Notes under the pieces: model-generated
What the model was told of the DNA's origin: nothing
The model's database searches: none
The model's input: the letters and a program-made list of their open reading frames with translations, nothing else
Position numbers and translations under genes: made by a program
Assembly (NCBI GenBank): GCA_903842065.1
Contig: CAIMKZ010000033.1
Span: forward strand, 1 to 64,000
Origin: an uncultured Acidobacteriaceae bacterium
GTDB lineage: Bacteria; Acidobacteriota; Terriglobia; Terriglobales; Acidobacteriaceae
Length of the DNA stretch: 64,000 bases
Direction: 5' to 3'
Shown here: positions 35,245-48,226 of the stretch, in pieces
How positions within the stretch are numbered: the stretch's first letter is position 1
How the letters are laid out: each line of letters opens with the position of its first letter

Positions 35245-36257
35245 TTAGAATGCCGATACGTTCGTACGCATACTGAACGAGGTGAGTGTGCGGATGTAGT
35301 TTCCGCGGTCGTAGGGCGAGGTGTCGGGCAGAGAGCGGCGGCTGAGGCAACCGCGAGTCTCGGCCAGTGAGTTGTAGTCGTGCTTCTCAAGCCAGTAGCG
35401 CAGGTCGTCCAGAACGCGGGAGATGTGGCCGATGCCGCAGACATGCAGAGCCGATACCATCTGGGCAATGCTTCCGCCGGCCATGATGGACTTGAGGACG
35501 TCTTCGGCGGAGTGGACCCCACCGCTGATGGCGATGTCGCCTTTGACGTGGCCGTAGAGGATCGCCGCCCAGTGCAGACGTGGCAGCAGTTGGGCCGAGG
35601 TCGAGAAATGAAGCGTCGGCTTGACCTCGAGGGTCTCAATGTCGAAGTCCGGCTGGAAGAACCGGTTGAACAGCACAACACCGGCAGCTCCGGCCTGCTC
35701 CAGACGCGAAGCCAGACTCGGAATCGAGGTAAAGTTCTGCGACAGCTTGACCGCGATCGGAATCTTCACGGCCTTGCAGACGCTCGAAACTAGCTCGACC
35801 AGTTGATTCTCGATCAGCTCGGAGGTCTGACTGGCGTCGGTGGCCAGAGCGTACGTATTCAGTTCGATGGCTGCCGCGCCGGCGCGCTCCATGTCGAGAG
35901 CGTAGCGTACCCAGCCTCCGGGAGTGTTTCCGTTGAGGCTGGCGATGATGGGAATCTCAAGTCCGTGTCTGGCGCGATGTAGATGCTCGAGGTAGACCTC
36001 GTGACTCATGCGGTATTCGCTCTGCTCGGGCAGATAGTAGAGCGACTCGGCGAAGGACTCGGTGCCGCGCGACAGATCGGCATCGAGCATGTGCGCCTCC
36101 ATCTCGAGCTGCTCTTCGAAGAGCGATGGAAAGACAATGGCAGCTGCCCCTGAGTCCTCCATCTTGCGCAGATTGGCGGGCAGGTCGGTGAGCGGCGTTG
36201 AGCCTACCATAACCGGGCATTTAAGTTTCATGCCCAGGTAATCCATGGAAATATCGA

Positions 36258-36261
<4 letters not shown>
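35245..36261 (-). CDS. Dihydroorotate dehydrogenase-like flavoprotein
   Basis: A 338-aa TIM-barrel protein of the DHOD-like group (MDYLGMKLKCPVMVGSTPLT, IPIIASLNGNTPGGWV, IPIAVKLSQNFT, DIAISGGVHSAEDVLKSIMAG). It lacks the close spacing of genuine PyrD and has a C-terminal extension of about 40 residues. In several anaerobic or facultative lineages this family sits beside pyruvate:ferredoxin oxidoreductase, as here, with a 4-nt ATGA overlap after nifJ. The true substrate is unknown; a ferredoxin-linked oxidoreductase role is inferred. Confidence 0.8.
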
Positions 36262-39896
<3,635 letters not shown>

Positions 39897-39952
39897 GCTT
39901 ATAAGCCTCGTTGGGGTGTTGTGAGACACACTACGCCACGTTTGAGTCTCGA

Positions 39953-39967
39953 CCCTGTACGACAGGG
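39953..39967. promoter_or_regulatory. Palindrome upstream of nifJ
   Basis: CCCTGT-ACG-ACAGGG is a 6-bp inverted repeat 57 bp upstream of the nifJ start. Nearby GTGT-N6-ACAC (39916-39929) is another symmetric element. Both are plausible operators; neither matches a motif I can name. Confidence 0.35.
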
Positions 39968-40140
39968 GGGCTGTGATGCGGCGCACCGGGGATAAAACTG
40001 TAAACCACAATACGGAACGAGGAAATGACATGAGTGGGACCGGCTTGCTCCAGGTTCCCTCGGCTGAGTCAGGGTCAATCGATCAGGCGATTACCAGACC
40101 TGGCTTGCAAGTACACGGGCAGCGCCAGCGCTTCCGTGGA

Positions 40141-41361
40141 TCACATTGATTGCGAACACGATTTGCAGGTTCTTCTTCTCCCAACCCTTTGGAAGATTGG
40201 CTGCAAGTTCTGACATGGATTCGAGTCTAATAAGTATTGATTGATGGCAAGAGTGGCATGGCCGGAGAGTCCAGCGATTCCAATCCACCATTGCCCGGTA
40301 TTCGGATCCAGGGCACGCGTGACCAGGGCATAATCGAGGTTCGCTTGATCGTAAGGCGCCGATGCCTCCATCGACCAATTTCTGCTCGCCGGATTGCCGG
40401 TGTCTTCGATCCACCTCAAGCGCGGGTCAGCCTCCCCGCGAAATTGGAAGCGAAGAGAACTTCCCAGCAGATTGGACCATTCGTCGTGATAACTTCCGTA
40501 AACAACGGCTGGCCCGGAGTGCAAGTCGGCCAAGTCAATTCCCTGCGCGGCACGGACCACAAAATCCTTGTTATTGCGCCGCAAATAACCGGAGAGTTTG
40601 TTGATCGCGTTCAGATCCATCATTCCGACCGCGACATTGACATCCTGCGCAGCCTCTTGACCGGAAGGAAGCAGTTGCCCCCCGGCGCCAGCCGAGGCTG
40701 TTGCTCCAGCAGTCGTCGCACTCGACTCTGGCCCTGCGGAACTGATGCAAACCAACAGCGGGCCAGACCCGGTCAGCGCTGGCGCCCAAAACCGGTCGAT
40801 CGCCGGTACGGGCGTAAATAGCTGTACCGAAGCCCAAGCCGCCAGACACAGAACAACGGCTGCAGCGGGCACCTGCAACCACCAGTGACGAAACCACCGA
40901 ATCGTGCGCGGCACGGGAACGTCGGCTGGGCTTGTGGGTGGCTGGACCGGGGGTGCATCTTCGATCGGGAACGTAAACTCCGCAACGTAAGAGCGAATCG
41001 GGATATCAATCCGGATCTCGTGCTCCTGCCCGGGCTTGGCATAATACGCAGTTAGCCGTTTTCTTACCTCGTTTGCAGCAACGCGCACCGTCGGATCGAT
41101 GCTTGTATCGTAGTCGGGGGCGCGCCCGAAGACTTCGATCCCGAGTATCCTCTCCTTGAGGTCCTGGAACTTACCTTCGAGAGTTCGGTCTACGACAAAT
41201 CTGAGCAGGTTGCTGTAGCGATGGCTGCCGCGGAAGGTGGGATCGCGCAGAAGCTGCTCAAGCTGGCTGCGTACGGCGTACGAAGCTGCAGGACTCAGGT
41301 GACGTGCCGAAGGAACACCATCGCCCTTGCCATGAGCCTGATTGCTCTGAGCTGTCAGCAA
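40141..41361 (-). CDS. Acidobacteria-type regulator-like membrane protein
   Basis: A 406-aa protein. The N-terminal part (about 20-115) has LLRFVVDRTLEGKF, LKERILGIEVFGR and DPTVRVAANEVRKRLTAYY, a conserved block that precedes a membrane segment in many Acidobacteriota proteins and resembles winged-helix regulators. A single TM (about 160-180, LQVPAAAVVLCLAAWASV) is followed by a large domain of unknown fold. TTG 41361 is preferred because AGGGAG is 7 nt upstream; ATG 41502 would add 47 unconserved residues. It is divergent from the giant TonB-dependent receptor. The gene at 63409 has the same N-terminal block. Confidence 0.6.
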   Translation of the reverse strand: MLTAQSNQAHGKGDGVPSARHLSPAASYAVRSQLEQLLRDPTFRGSHRYSNLLRFVVDRTLEGKFQDLKERILGIEVFGRAPDYDTSIDPTVRVAANEVRKRLTAYYAKPGQEHEIRIDIPIRSYVAEFTFPIEDAPPVQPPTSPADVPVPRTIRWFRHWWLQVPAAAVVLCLAAWASVQLFTPVPAIDRFWAPALTGSGPLLVCISSAGPESSATTAGATASAGAGGQLLPSGQEAAQDVNVAVGMMDLNAINKLSGYLRRNNKDFVVRAAQGIDLADLHSGPAVVYGSYHDEWSNLLGSSLRFQFRGEADPRLRWIEDTGNPASRNWSMEASAPYDQANLDYALVTRALDPNTGQWWIGIAGLSGHATLAINQYLLDSNPCQNLQPIFQRVGRRRTCKSCSQSM

Positions 41362-41985
41362 TTTCCAACTCCCTAAGCAGATTTCTTTCAATATCCGGAA
41401 ACGAGTGAAATAGGGCAGTCCCCCTGCAAACACCGACTCGTAACCTCTATATTCTATGACGTACCTGCACACAGCGGAGTTTCGATAAGCTGCTCCATCC
41501 ATGCGACCTATCTTTTATCTAATCGGTGTAACCAATATTGAACCTCCCCTTCGAGAGTACGGAGTAGCACCGGACCCAGAATATTTTTCCCAGAGCATGG
41601 ACTGCAGCGCCTGAGCGTCAGCTTCGATGCAAATCGTTTTCTTTCAACCAGTAAAACCATTCTTATTGGAAATGTTGGATCAGGCCACGACGCGGTGCCT
41701 TTGCGCTGGAAGCTGTTTCGACATGCAATGATTCTCTCCGGGCCGCACCGAAGCAGGCTGGAGCCTCAAGAGCTTTTAACGTTCCCTCTCAAGGCGTTGA
41801 TTCTATGCCGCATGGCTGCTCGTATCCAATTCGTAACGGTTATGCACTAGACCTCTACATCACTCACTGTTAGGGTCGGCACCATTGCCCGGCTTCCCCG
41901 TATCTTCTGCTGTGCAATAGGCGTGTACCGCTCACCCGGAACACAAGACCTCAACGATTTGCAATTTACATTGCCGAGGACCAGT
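41362..41985. other. Long divergent spacer
   Basis: About 620 bp between the regulator-like gene and the TonB-dependent receptor. No credible ORF, RNA gene, or strong hairpin is visible; the region is less GC-rich than the genes. It must hold both promoters. The length is unusual for this dense genome and leaves room for binding by the divergent regulator. Confidence 0.5.
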
Positions 41986-44900
41986 ATGTTGAAAACTTCA
42001 AATCACTCCATGAGGATGAAGAGGTCGGTCACTTCCCTGACTTCCGCCCTTCTGACGCTGGCGCTGTTCGTGGCCGTTGCCACAGCGCTACCGCTGATTC
42101 TGCAGGCGCAGTCCTTCTACGGATCGGTCGTTGGAACAGTAACAGATTCCTCAGGCGCAGTCGTACCGGGCGCAAACGTGACCGTGACCAACACAGGAAC
42201 CAACATCGCCAGTAAGGTGCAGACCGACGCGGGCGGAAAGTTCTCGGTCGTCAACCTCGTCCCTGCCGAATATAAGGTGACGGTATCGAAGGCCAACTTC
42301 AAGACTTTCGAGCGGCGCGGTATACCCGTGCAGGTCGGCTCGTCGGTCCGCATCGATGCGGCGTTGTCGGTTGGCAACACAACGGAGACAGTTGAAGTGA
42401 CTACCGCGGCTCCACTTCTCCAGACCGATTCGAGCACGCTGGGCCAGGCAATTGAAGGTGCTCAGGTGCAGCAGATCCCCCTCAACGGGCGCAATGTAAT
42501 GAACCTGATTGCTCTGGCTCCGGGCGTGGTGCCAACCGGCGGCGCAATGGGCAGCGTCGGACTCAACCAGGGAACGCGCACCGCCGGCGGCACGGGATGG
42601 GGCGACTACCAGATAGGCGGCGCCATCCAGGGACAGAGCGGCAACTATATTGACGGCGTGGCAAACAACCTTCTTGGCGGCAACGTGCTCGCCCTCGTGC
42701 CCACGCAGGATGCCATCCAGGAGTTCAACGTGGCAAGCAGCAATGCCGGCGCAGAATTTGGCCGCTACTCCGGCGGCGTGGTCAATATGACCACCAAAAG
42801 CGGCGCCAATGCCTGGCACGGCTCGCTCTGGGAGTACAACCGCAACCGCGACTACAACGCAAACGACTTCTTTAGCAACCGCGCAGGCAGCCCCCGCGCC
42901 GTCTACACGCAGAATCAGTTCGGCGCATCGGCCAGCGGCCCCATCAAGAAGGACAAGATCTTCTTCATGTTTACCTGGGAGACCTACAAGGCTCTTACGG
43001 GTAACCTGACGCCCACCAACGTACCGACCCTGGCCATGCAGAACGGCGTCTTCGCCAACGGCCTGCCTGCCGATCCGCTGGGCAAGTGCACGATCGCGCC
43101 TTACACGGGCCAGACGGTTAATGGCATGACGTTCCCGACCGGCGGCTCCTACATTACGAACCTCGGCCAGCCCGGCTGCGGCGACCCGACAAACCTGGTG
43201 ATGAAGCAGTTCTATCCGCTACCGAACTCTACTCTGGCGGCGTCGAACTGGTTTCTGACCACCCCACTCGGCCAATCGCACACCCAGTACAACGGTCGTG
43301 TGGACTACAACCTGAGCAGCAAGCAGCGCCTGTTTGCCCGCTACACCTACTGGTCGCCGGTGGATTCGCCGCACAACGAGTTCCTCGATACGGGCTACAA
43401 GAACGCCACCAGCGGAAACGGCACCACCTGGCCGACACACGATGGAAAGGCAAGCTACTTTACCACCCAGGCAGTGGTAGGCGATACGATCACGCTGAAC
43501 CCGACCACGGTGCTGGATCTTCGCCTGAACTACGTGCGGCAGTATGCGCCAAACCTTGCCGAGAGCACCAACGTGGATGAAAGTCAGTTTGGAACCAATT
43601 TTGCCACGCTGGGTTCGCAGATGAATGTTCATATCATGCCGGCGTTCAACGCCAGCGGCGGCACCTACAACCTGTACAACATGGGCAACTACCCCAACGA
43701 CGGCATCACCTGGTACAACACCTACGGAATCAGCGCAAGCCTCTCCAAGATGATGGGCGCACACAACATCAAGATCGGAGCTGAGCTGCGCGAGATGGAC
43801 CAGAGCTCGGTGAGCTACAACGGCGGCGGCTCGGGCTCGTTCTCTTACAACAACAGCGCCTGGATGAAGGACGAGTGGGCCAACTTCCTGCTCGGCTATT
43901 CCACTGCAGGCACCTTCAAAACCGCCCTTGAAACCGCGGCCTACACCTACTACAAGGGCTTTTACGTCACCGACACCTGGCAGGCAACCCGGAACCTGAC
44001 CATCAACGCCGGACTTCGCTACGAGTTGCCCGGTGCGGTTGCGGAACGAAAGAACCGGGCCGTCGTCCTACTGCCAACCACGGCCGATCCAAACACGGGC
44101 ATCACGGGAACGCTCTCGATGGTGGCCAGCTCGCTTTACGCCGGCAGAACCACGCTGGCTCCCGAGCACAACCTGTTTGCGCCGAACATTGGCTTTGCGT
44201 ATCGCGCCAGCGCCAGCACGGTTATCCGCGGCGGCTATGGCATCTCTTATTTGCCTAACGATATCTCCGGCGGCTGGAATCCGAACGGCGCCTACGTCAA
44301 CGGCGCCAGCGCCACATGGTCCAACCCCACCAACACCACCCCCGTGCCGTTGCAGACCAACCTGGCAACTGTTATCACCAATGGCGGCGTTCCTGCATCT
44401 CCGGGGCGCTACGCCACCGCCAGCTCCCAGCCCACTCAGTTCATGAGCGGTCCGGGCGGCTCAGCAAACAGCTATATAGCAGGGCTGCCCTCACTGGTGA
44501 GCAAGACCCAATTCCTCAACAAGAGCATCACCGGTGCTGTTCCGACCCAGCCGTATCCCTACACGCATCACTGGAACGCTGCCATCAGCCACCAGTTCAA
44601 GGGCAACTTGATGGTGGAAGTCAGCTACTCCGGCCTGAAGGGCACCAACCTGCCTGAATCCGGAAATCACAACTTGAACGCATTGCCCGATACCTACGAC
44701 ACGATGGGTGCGGCGCTGAAGAACACAGCAACTTGCGCTTCAGCGAACGGCCTTTCGCTGACCGCGGGCCAGTGCCTGAGGCCCTTCCCTTACTTCAACG
44801 GCGTCTCGGACTCTCTGGGCTACTTCGCCCGCGAGAACTACCGCGCGGTGATGGCGCGAGTTGAAAAGCGCATGGGCGCAGGCGGCGTACTCATCGCCAA

Positions 44901-45690
44901 CTTCACCCGTGCAAAGAACATGGGCAACACGGATACGCAGAACGGCTTCGTGGAGTCCAAGTCGGTTACACAGGGCGGCAGCGGCAACGGCGGCGTACAA
45001 GACTGGAACAACATCGAGGGCGAGTACTCGCTCATCAGCTACGACGTCACCAACCGCGCAGTCATCAGCTACGTGCTGAGCCTGCCGTTCGGCAAGGGCA
45101 AGAAGTACGCCAATAACCTGAGCACAGCCGGCAACTTGATGGCATCCGGTTGGACTTTGAACGGAACCACAATCTTCCAGTCCGGCTTCCCCACCTTCCT
45201 CACCTCCAGCAACGGCGGCCAGCTTGGAAACTACGGCGGCGGCACATTGCGTCCGATGATCATTCCCGGATGCAACAAAGTCATCGGCGGTTCCGGCCTG
45301 GCCCGCGTCAATGCCGGCGGCTGGTACAACGTCAACTGCTTTGCGGCGGCAGGTCAGACTCTGCTTCCCAACGGCTCCAACAGCCCATTCAGTGCGGCTG
45401 GCGGCGCCACAAACCTCGACTACTTCAACGGCTACCAGTTCGGCAATGAGTCCCGTGTAGACTCAAGCCTCCGCGGCGACGGTCAGAAGAACTTCGACGT
45501 TTCGTTTGGCAAATCGACCACCATCTACGAGCGGGCAAGCTTTGACTTACGCTTCGAATTCTTCAACATCATGAACCGGGTGCAGTTTGCTCCTCCGGGA
45601 CCCACCATCGGCACGGCAAGCGCCGGAACCGTCTCTTACCAGGTAAACAAGCCGCGCCAGATCCAGCTCAGCGGGCGCATCAACTTCTAA
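41986..45690 (+). CDS. Oar-like TonB-dependent outer-membrane receptor
   Basis: A 1234-aa outer-membrane protein. It has a signal peptide (about residues 10-40, ALFVAVATALPLILQAQ) and a carboxypeptidase-regulatory/CNA-B-like domain (about 42-125, GSVVGTVTDSSGAVVPGANV). A plug with NGRNVMNLIALAPGV and VNMTTKSGANAWHGS follows, then a long beta-barrel ending in GRINF, the typical aromatic C-terminus. It resembles Oar proteins enlarged in Acidobacteriota, which probably import complex carbohydrate or act in adhesion. ATG 41986 has GAGGA 6-7 nt upstream. It ends at a strong terminator. Confidence 0.88.
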   Translation: MLKTSNHSMRMKRSVTSLTSALLTLALFVAVATALPLILQAQSFYGSVVGTVTDSSGAVVPGANVTVTNTGTNIASKVQTDAGGKFSVVNLVPAEYKVTVSKANFKTFERRGIPVQVGSSVRIDAALSVGNTTETVEVTTAAPLLQTDSSTLGQAIEGAQVQQIPLNGRNVMNLIALAPGVVPTGGAMGSVGLNQGTRTAGGTGWGDYQIGGAIQGQSGNYIDGVANNLLGGNVLALVPTQDAIQEFNVASSNAGAEFGRYSGGVVNMTTKSGANAWHGSLWEYNRNRDYNANDFFSNRAGSPRAVYTQNQFGASASGPIKKDKIFFMFTWETYKALTGNLTPTNVPTLAMQNGVFANGLPADPLGKCTIAPYTGQTVNGMTFPTGGSYITNLGQPGCGDPTNLVMKQFYPLPNSTLAASNWFLTTPLGQSHTQYNGRVDYNLSSKQRLFARYTYWSPVDSPHNEFLDTGYKNATSGNGTTWPTHDGKASYFTTQAVVGDTITLNPTTVLDLRLNYVRQYAPNLAESTNVDESQFGTNFATLGSQMNVHIMPAFNASGGTYNLYNMGNYPNDGITWYNTYGISASLSKMMGAHNIKIGAELREMDQSSVSYNGGGSGSFSYNNSAWMKDEWANFLLGYSTAGTFKTALETAAYTYYKGFYVTDTWQATRNLTINAGLRYELPGAVAERKNRAVVLLPTTADPNTGITGTLSMVASSLYAGRTTLAPEHNLFAPNIGFAYRASASTVIRGGYGISYLPNDISGGWNPNGAYVNGASATWSNPTNTTPVPLQTNLATVITNGGVPASPGRYATASSQPTQFMSGPGGSANSYIAGLPSLVSKTQFLNKSITGAVPTQPYPYTHHWNAAISHQFKGNLMVEVSYSGLKGTNLPESGNHNLNALPDTYDTMGAALKNTATCASANGLSLTAGQCLRPFPYFNGVSDSLGYFARENYRAVMARVEKRMGAGGVLIANFTRAKNMGNTDTQNGFVESKSVTQGGSGNGGVQDWNNIEGEYSLISYDVTNRAVISYVLSLPFGKGKKYANNLSTAGNLMASGWTLNGTTIFQSGFPTFLTSSNGGQLGNYGGGTLRPMIIPGCNKVIGGSGLARVNAGGWYNVNCFAAAGQTLLPNGSNSPFSAAGGATNLDYFNGYQFGNESRVDSSLRGDGQKNFDVSFGKSTTIYERASFDLRFEFFNIMNRVQFAPPGPTIGTASAGTVSYQVNKPRQIQLSGRINF

Positions 45691-45730
45691 ATCACCCACG
45701 GATGAACCGATCGGGTTTCATCCCATTTCA

Positions 45731-45765
45731 AGCGGGGCGTCCATGGACGCCCCGCTTTCTTCTTG
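45731..45765 (+). terminator. Intrinsic terminator of the TonB-dependent receptor
   Basis: AGCGGGGCGTCCA (45731-45743) and TGGACGCCCCGCT (45744-45756) are perfect 13-bp arms; TTTCTTCTT follows. It lies 40 bp after the stop. Confidence 0.85.
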
Positions 45766-45899
45766 TGCAGGCAATGTAACCACTGGCCAGTCGGTTTGAG
45801 GTTGCAGGAGAGAGGAATTAGGCTTTATACTGAAATCCGACTATTCTGGTCGCATTTACCAGCCGCACCTCGGTTCTGCGGCATTATGGAGTCTGGCGG

Positions 45900-46178
45900 T
45901 TGAATTTACTGAGCGAGTTAGGGATCGGAGAAACGGCTGTACTGGCGGCACTGGACCTGCCCGAAGCCGTACAGAACCACCTGATGCACATGGGCTTTGT
46001 GCCCGAGGCGCGGATCGTGGCCTTGCGCCGCGCTCCGGCCGGCGATCCGACCGTCTATGCCATTGATGGCATGGAGATTGCGCTGCGCCGCGAGACGGCC
46101 GCGGCCATTCGCGTACGACAGCCTGAGTCGGCTGCTAAGTCCTACGAGACCTTTTCCGTCTACGAGGCAACCCAATGA
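45900..46178 (+). CDS. feoA: FeoA, ferrous iron transport accessory protein
   Basis: A 92-aa SH3-like FeoA-domain protein, with LSELGIGETAVLAALD, LMHMGFVPEARIVALRRAPAGDP and YAIDGMEIALRRETAAAIRV covering the family core. FeoA is a cytoplasmic partner that activates FeoB. The start is TTG 45900 with GGAG 8 nt upstream. The stop overlaps feoB by 4 nt. There is no FeoC. No obvious Fur box is seen upstream. Confidence 0.85.
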   Translation: MNLLSELGIGETAVLAALDLPEAVQNHLMHMGFVPEARIVALRRAPAGDPTVYAIDGMEIALRRETAAAIRVRQPESAAKSYETFSVYEATQ

Positions 46179-48100
46179 CTTCAGGTTGCTGCGATCCAGC
46201 AGGGATTTCAAATCCATCGCCCATTTCGTCTGTTAAGGCATGTGGACAGGTCAAAACCGTAGCGCTGATCGGCCCGCCGAACGCTGGCAAGTCCACGCTT
46301 TTCAACAAGCTCACCGGGCTCAGACAGAAGGTCGCCAACTATCCGGGCGTCACCGTCGAACAGCGCATGGGGCTCATGGCCGGAATCGGCCGCGACGACA
46401 TTACGCTGATCGATCTGCCCGGCATCTACTCGCTCACCGCCTACTCTGAAGACGCGCGCGTGGCCGTCGATGTGCTCCGCGGCGTCATGCCCGATACGCC
46501 CAAGCCGGACGTGGTGCTGCTGGTTCTCGACTCCCTGCACCTTACCCGGCAACTGATGCTGGCCGCGCCTGTATTGTCTGTCGGACTGCCGACGCTGGTC
46601 CTGCTCAACATGACCGACCTGATGGAGTCGCGCGGGGGCCGTGTCGATCCGCTCGAACTCTCGCGGGCGCTAGGCGCGCCTGTTGCACAGATCAGCGCGG
46701 TGAACGGCGTCGGGCTCGATGCCATCACACGCTTCCTGAACAGACAAACCGACTGCGAGAATTTGCAGCCCGTCGAACTGCCGGTGTTTGGCAACGCGGC
46801 AAGCACGCACAAGTGGGCCGCTGCCGTGAGCCGCAAGACCGGCTATCACGCGCCGCTCTCTGCCGAGTCCAGCCGCAAGATCGACGACGTTCTGCTGCAC
46901 AAGTACGGGGGTCCGCTCCTGTTCCTGTTTGTTGTTTTCGCGGTCTTTGAGTCGGTATTCGCCATCGGCCAGCCCCTCTCCGACGGTCTGGGCGACCTGC
47001 TCACATGGCTGGGAGCCATGGTACGGCCCATGATCACGATCGGCTGGCTGCAATCGCTCATCGTAGACGGCATCTGGCAGGGCATCTCCTCGGTACTGGT
47101 CTTTCTGCCCCAGATCCTGCTGCTGTTCTTCTTTATCGGCCTCCTTGAGGACTCCGGCTACCTGGCCCGCGCCGCGCTCATCGCAGACCGCGTCATGCGA
47201 ACCATCGGCCTCAACGGAAAGGCCTTCATTCCCCTGCTCTCCGGCTACGCCTGCGCGGTTCCAGCCATCATGGCAACAAGAACCATCGAAAACAAGCGCG
47301 ACCGCTTTGCCACGATCCTGGTCACTCCCTTCATGACCTGCTCGGCTCGGCTGCCGGTCTACCTCATGCTGATCGCGGCCTTTGTGCCCAACACAAGCTA
47401 TCTGCACGGGCTCATCGGGTTGCGCACGATGACCATGCTCGGGCTATACGCCGCCGGGTTTATCGCGGCATTCACCACGGCGCGGCTGCTCAAGAGTTCG
47501 ATCCTCAAATCCAGCGACACACCCTTCATCCTTGAGCTGCCGCAGTACCGCCGTCCGACGCTTCAGTCGATCGGGCTACGGCTTCTGGACCGGTCGCGCA
47601 TCTTCATCAAAAACGCCGGATCGATTATTATCTGCGTCACGCTCGCCCTCTGGGTGCTGGCGCATCTGCCCGTGATCCAGACTGTGAACGGCGAGCTGAC
47701 AGCGCCGAACCTCACGCAAAGCATCATCGGCCGTCTGGGCCACTTCATCGAGCCCGCAATCGCACCGCTCGGCTTCAACTGGAAGATCGGCATCGGACTC
47801 GTCTCCAGCGTGCTGGCGCGCGAGGTCATGGTCAGCACCATGGGCACACTCTACGGCACCGATCCCGCCACCCAGGGACTGAGCCTGCATGCCGCGCTGC
47901 AACACGATATGAATCTGGGCGGCGCCCTGGCGCTGATGATCTTCTTCGCCTTCGCCATGCAGTGCACCTCGACGATCGCCGTGGTGCGCCGCGAGACGAA
48001 TAGCTGGCGGTGGCCGGCGATTCAGTTCATCTACATGCTGGTGCTGGCCTACGGCTCAGCCTACGTAGTGAACCATCTGGTGATGGCGCTTGGGGGGTAA
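46175..48100 (+). CDS. feoB: FeoB, ferrous iron transporter
   Basis: A 641-aa Fe(II) permease with a cytoplasmic G domain. The P-loop GPPNAGKST is at 33-41, the switch I YPGVTVEQ, G3 DLPGIYSL and G4 NMTD; a membrane part of about 7-8 helices follows with two gate motifs. The P-loop has Pro and Ala where E. coli FeoB has Asn and Ser; related FeoBs share this. The N-terminal SGCCDP cysteines are uncommon. It is shorter than E. coli FeoB (773 aa). The ATG overlaps feoA. It imports ferrous iron for heme and Fe-S clusters. Confidence 0.93.
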   Translation: MTSGCCDPAGISNPSPISSVKACGQVKTVALIGPPNAGKSTLFNKLTGLRQKVANYPGVTVEQRMGLMAGIGRDDITLIDLPGIYSLTAYSEDARVAVDVLRGVMPDTPKPDVVLLVLDSLHLTRQLMLAAPVLSVGLPTLVLLNMTDLMESRGGRVDPLELSRALGAPVAQISAVNGVGLDAITRFLNRQTDCENLQPVELPVFGNAASTHKWAAAVSRKTGYHAPLSAESSRKIDDVLLHKYGGPLLFLFVVFAVFESVFAIGQPLSDGLGDLLTWLGAMVRPMITIGWLQSLIVDGIWQGISSVLVFLPQILLLFFFIGLLEDSGYLARAALIADRVMRTIGLNGKAFIPLLSGYACAVPAIMATRTIENKRDRFATILVTPFMTCSARLPVYLMLIAAFVPNTSYLHGLIGLRTMTMLGLYAAGFIAAFTTARLLKSSILKSSDTPFILELPQYRRPTLQSIGLRLLDRSRIFIKNAGSIIICVTLALWVLAHLPVIQTVNGELTAPNLTQSIIGRLGHFIEPAIAPLGFNWKIGIGLVSSVLAREVMVSTMGTLYGTDPATQGLSLHAALQHDMNLGGALALMIFFAFAMQCTSTIAVVRRETNSWRWPAIQFIYMLVLAYGSAYVVNHLVMALGG

Positions 48101-48226
48101 GTCTATGTGGTTTCGGCCTTAGACTTGATTCCCCCAAAAGTAGAACAGCACAAAGCGAAAAGTTGCAGCGCAAATCCAACAGAGCGGCAGAATAATAGAT
48201 GTGTAGCTCTGCTTAGCTACCCTTCA

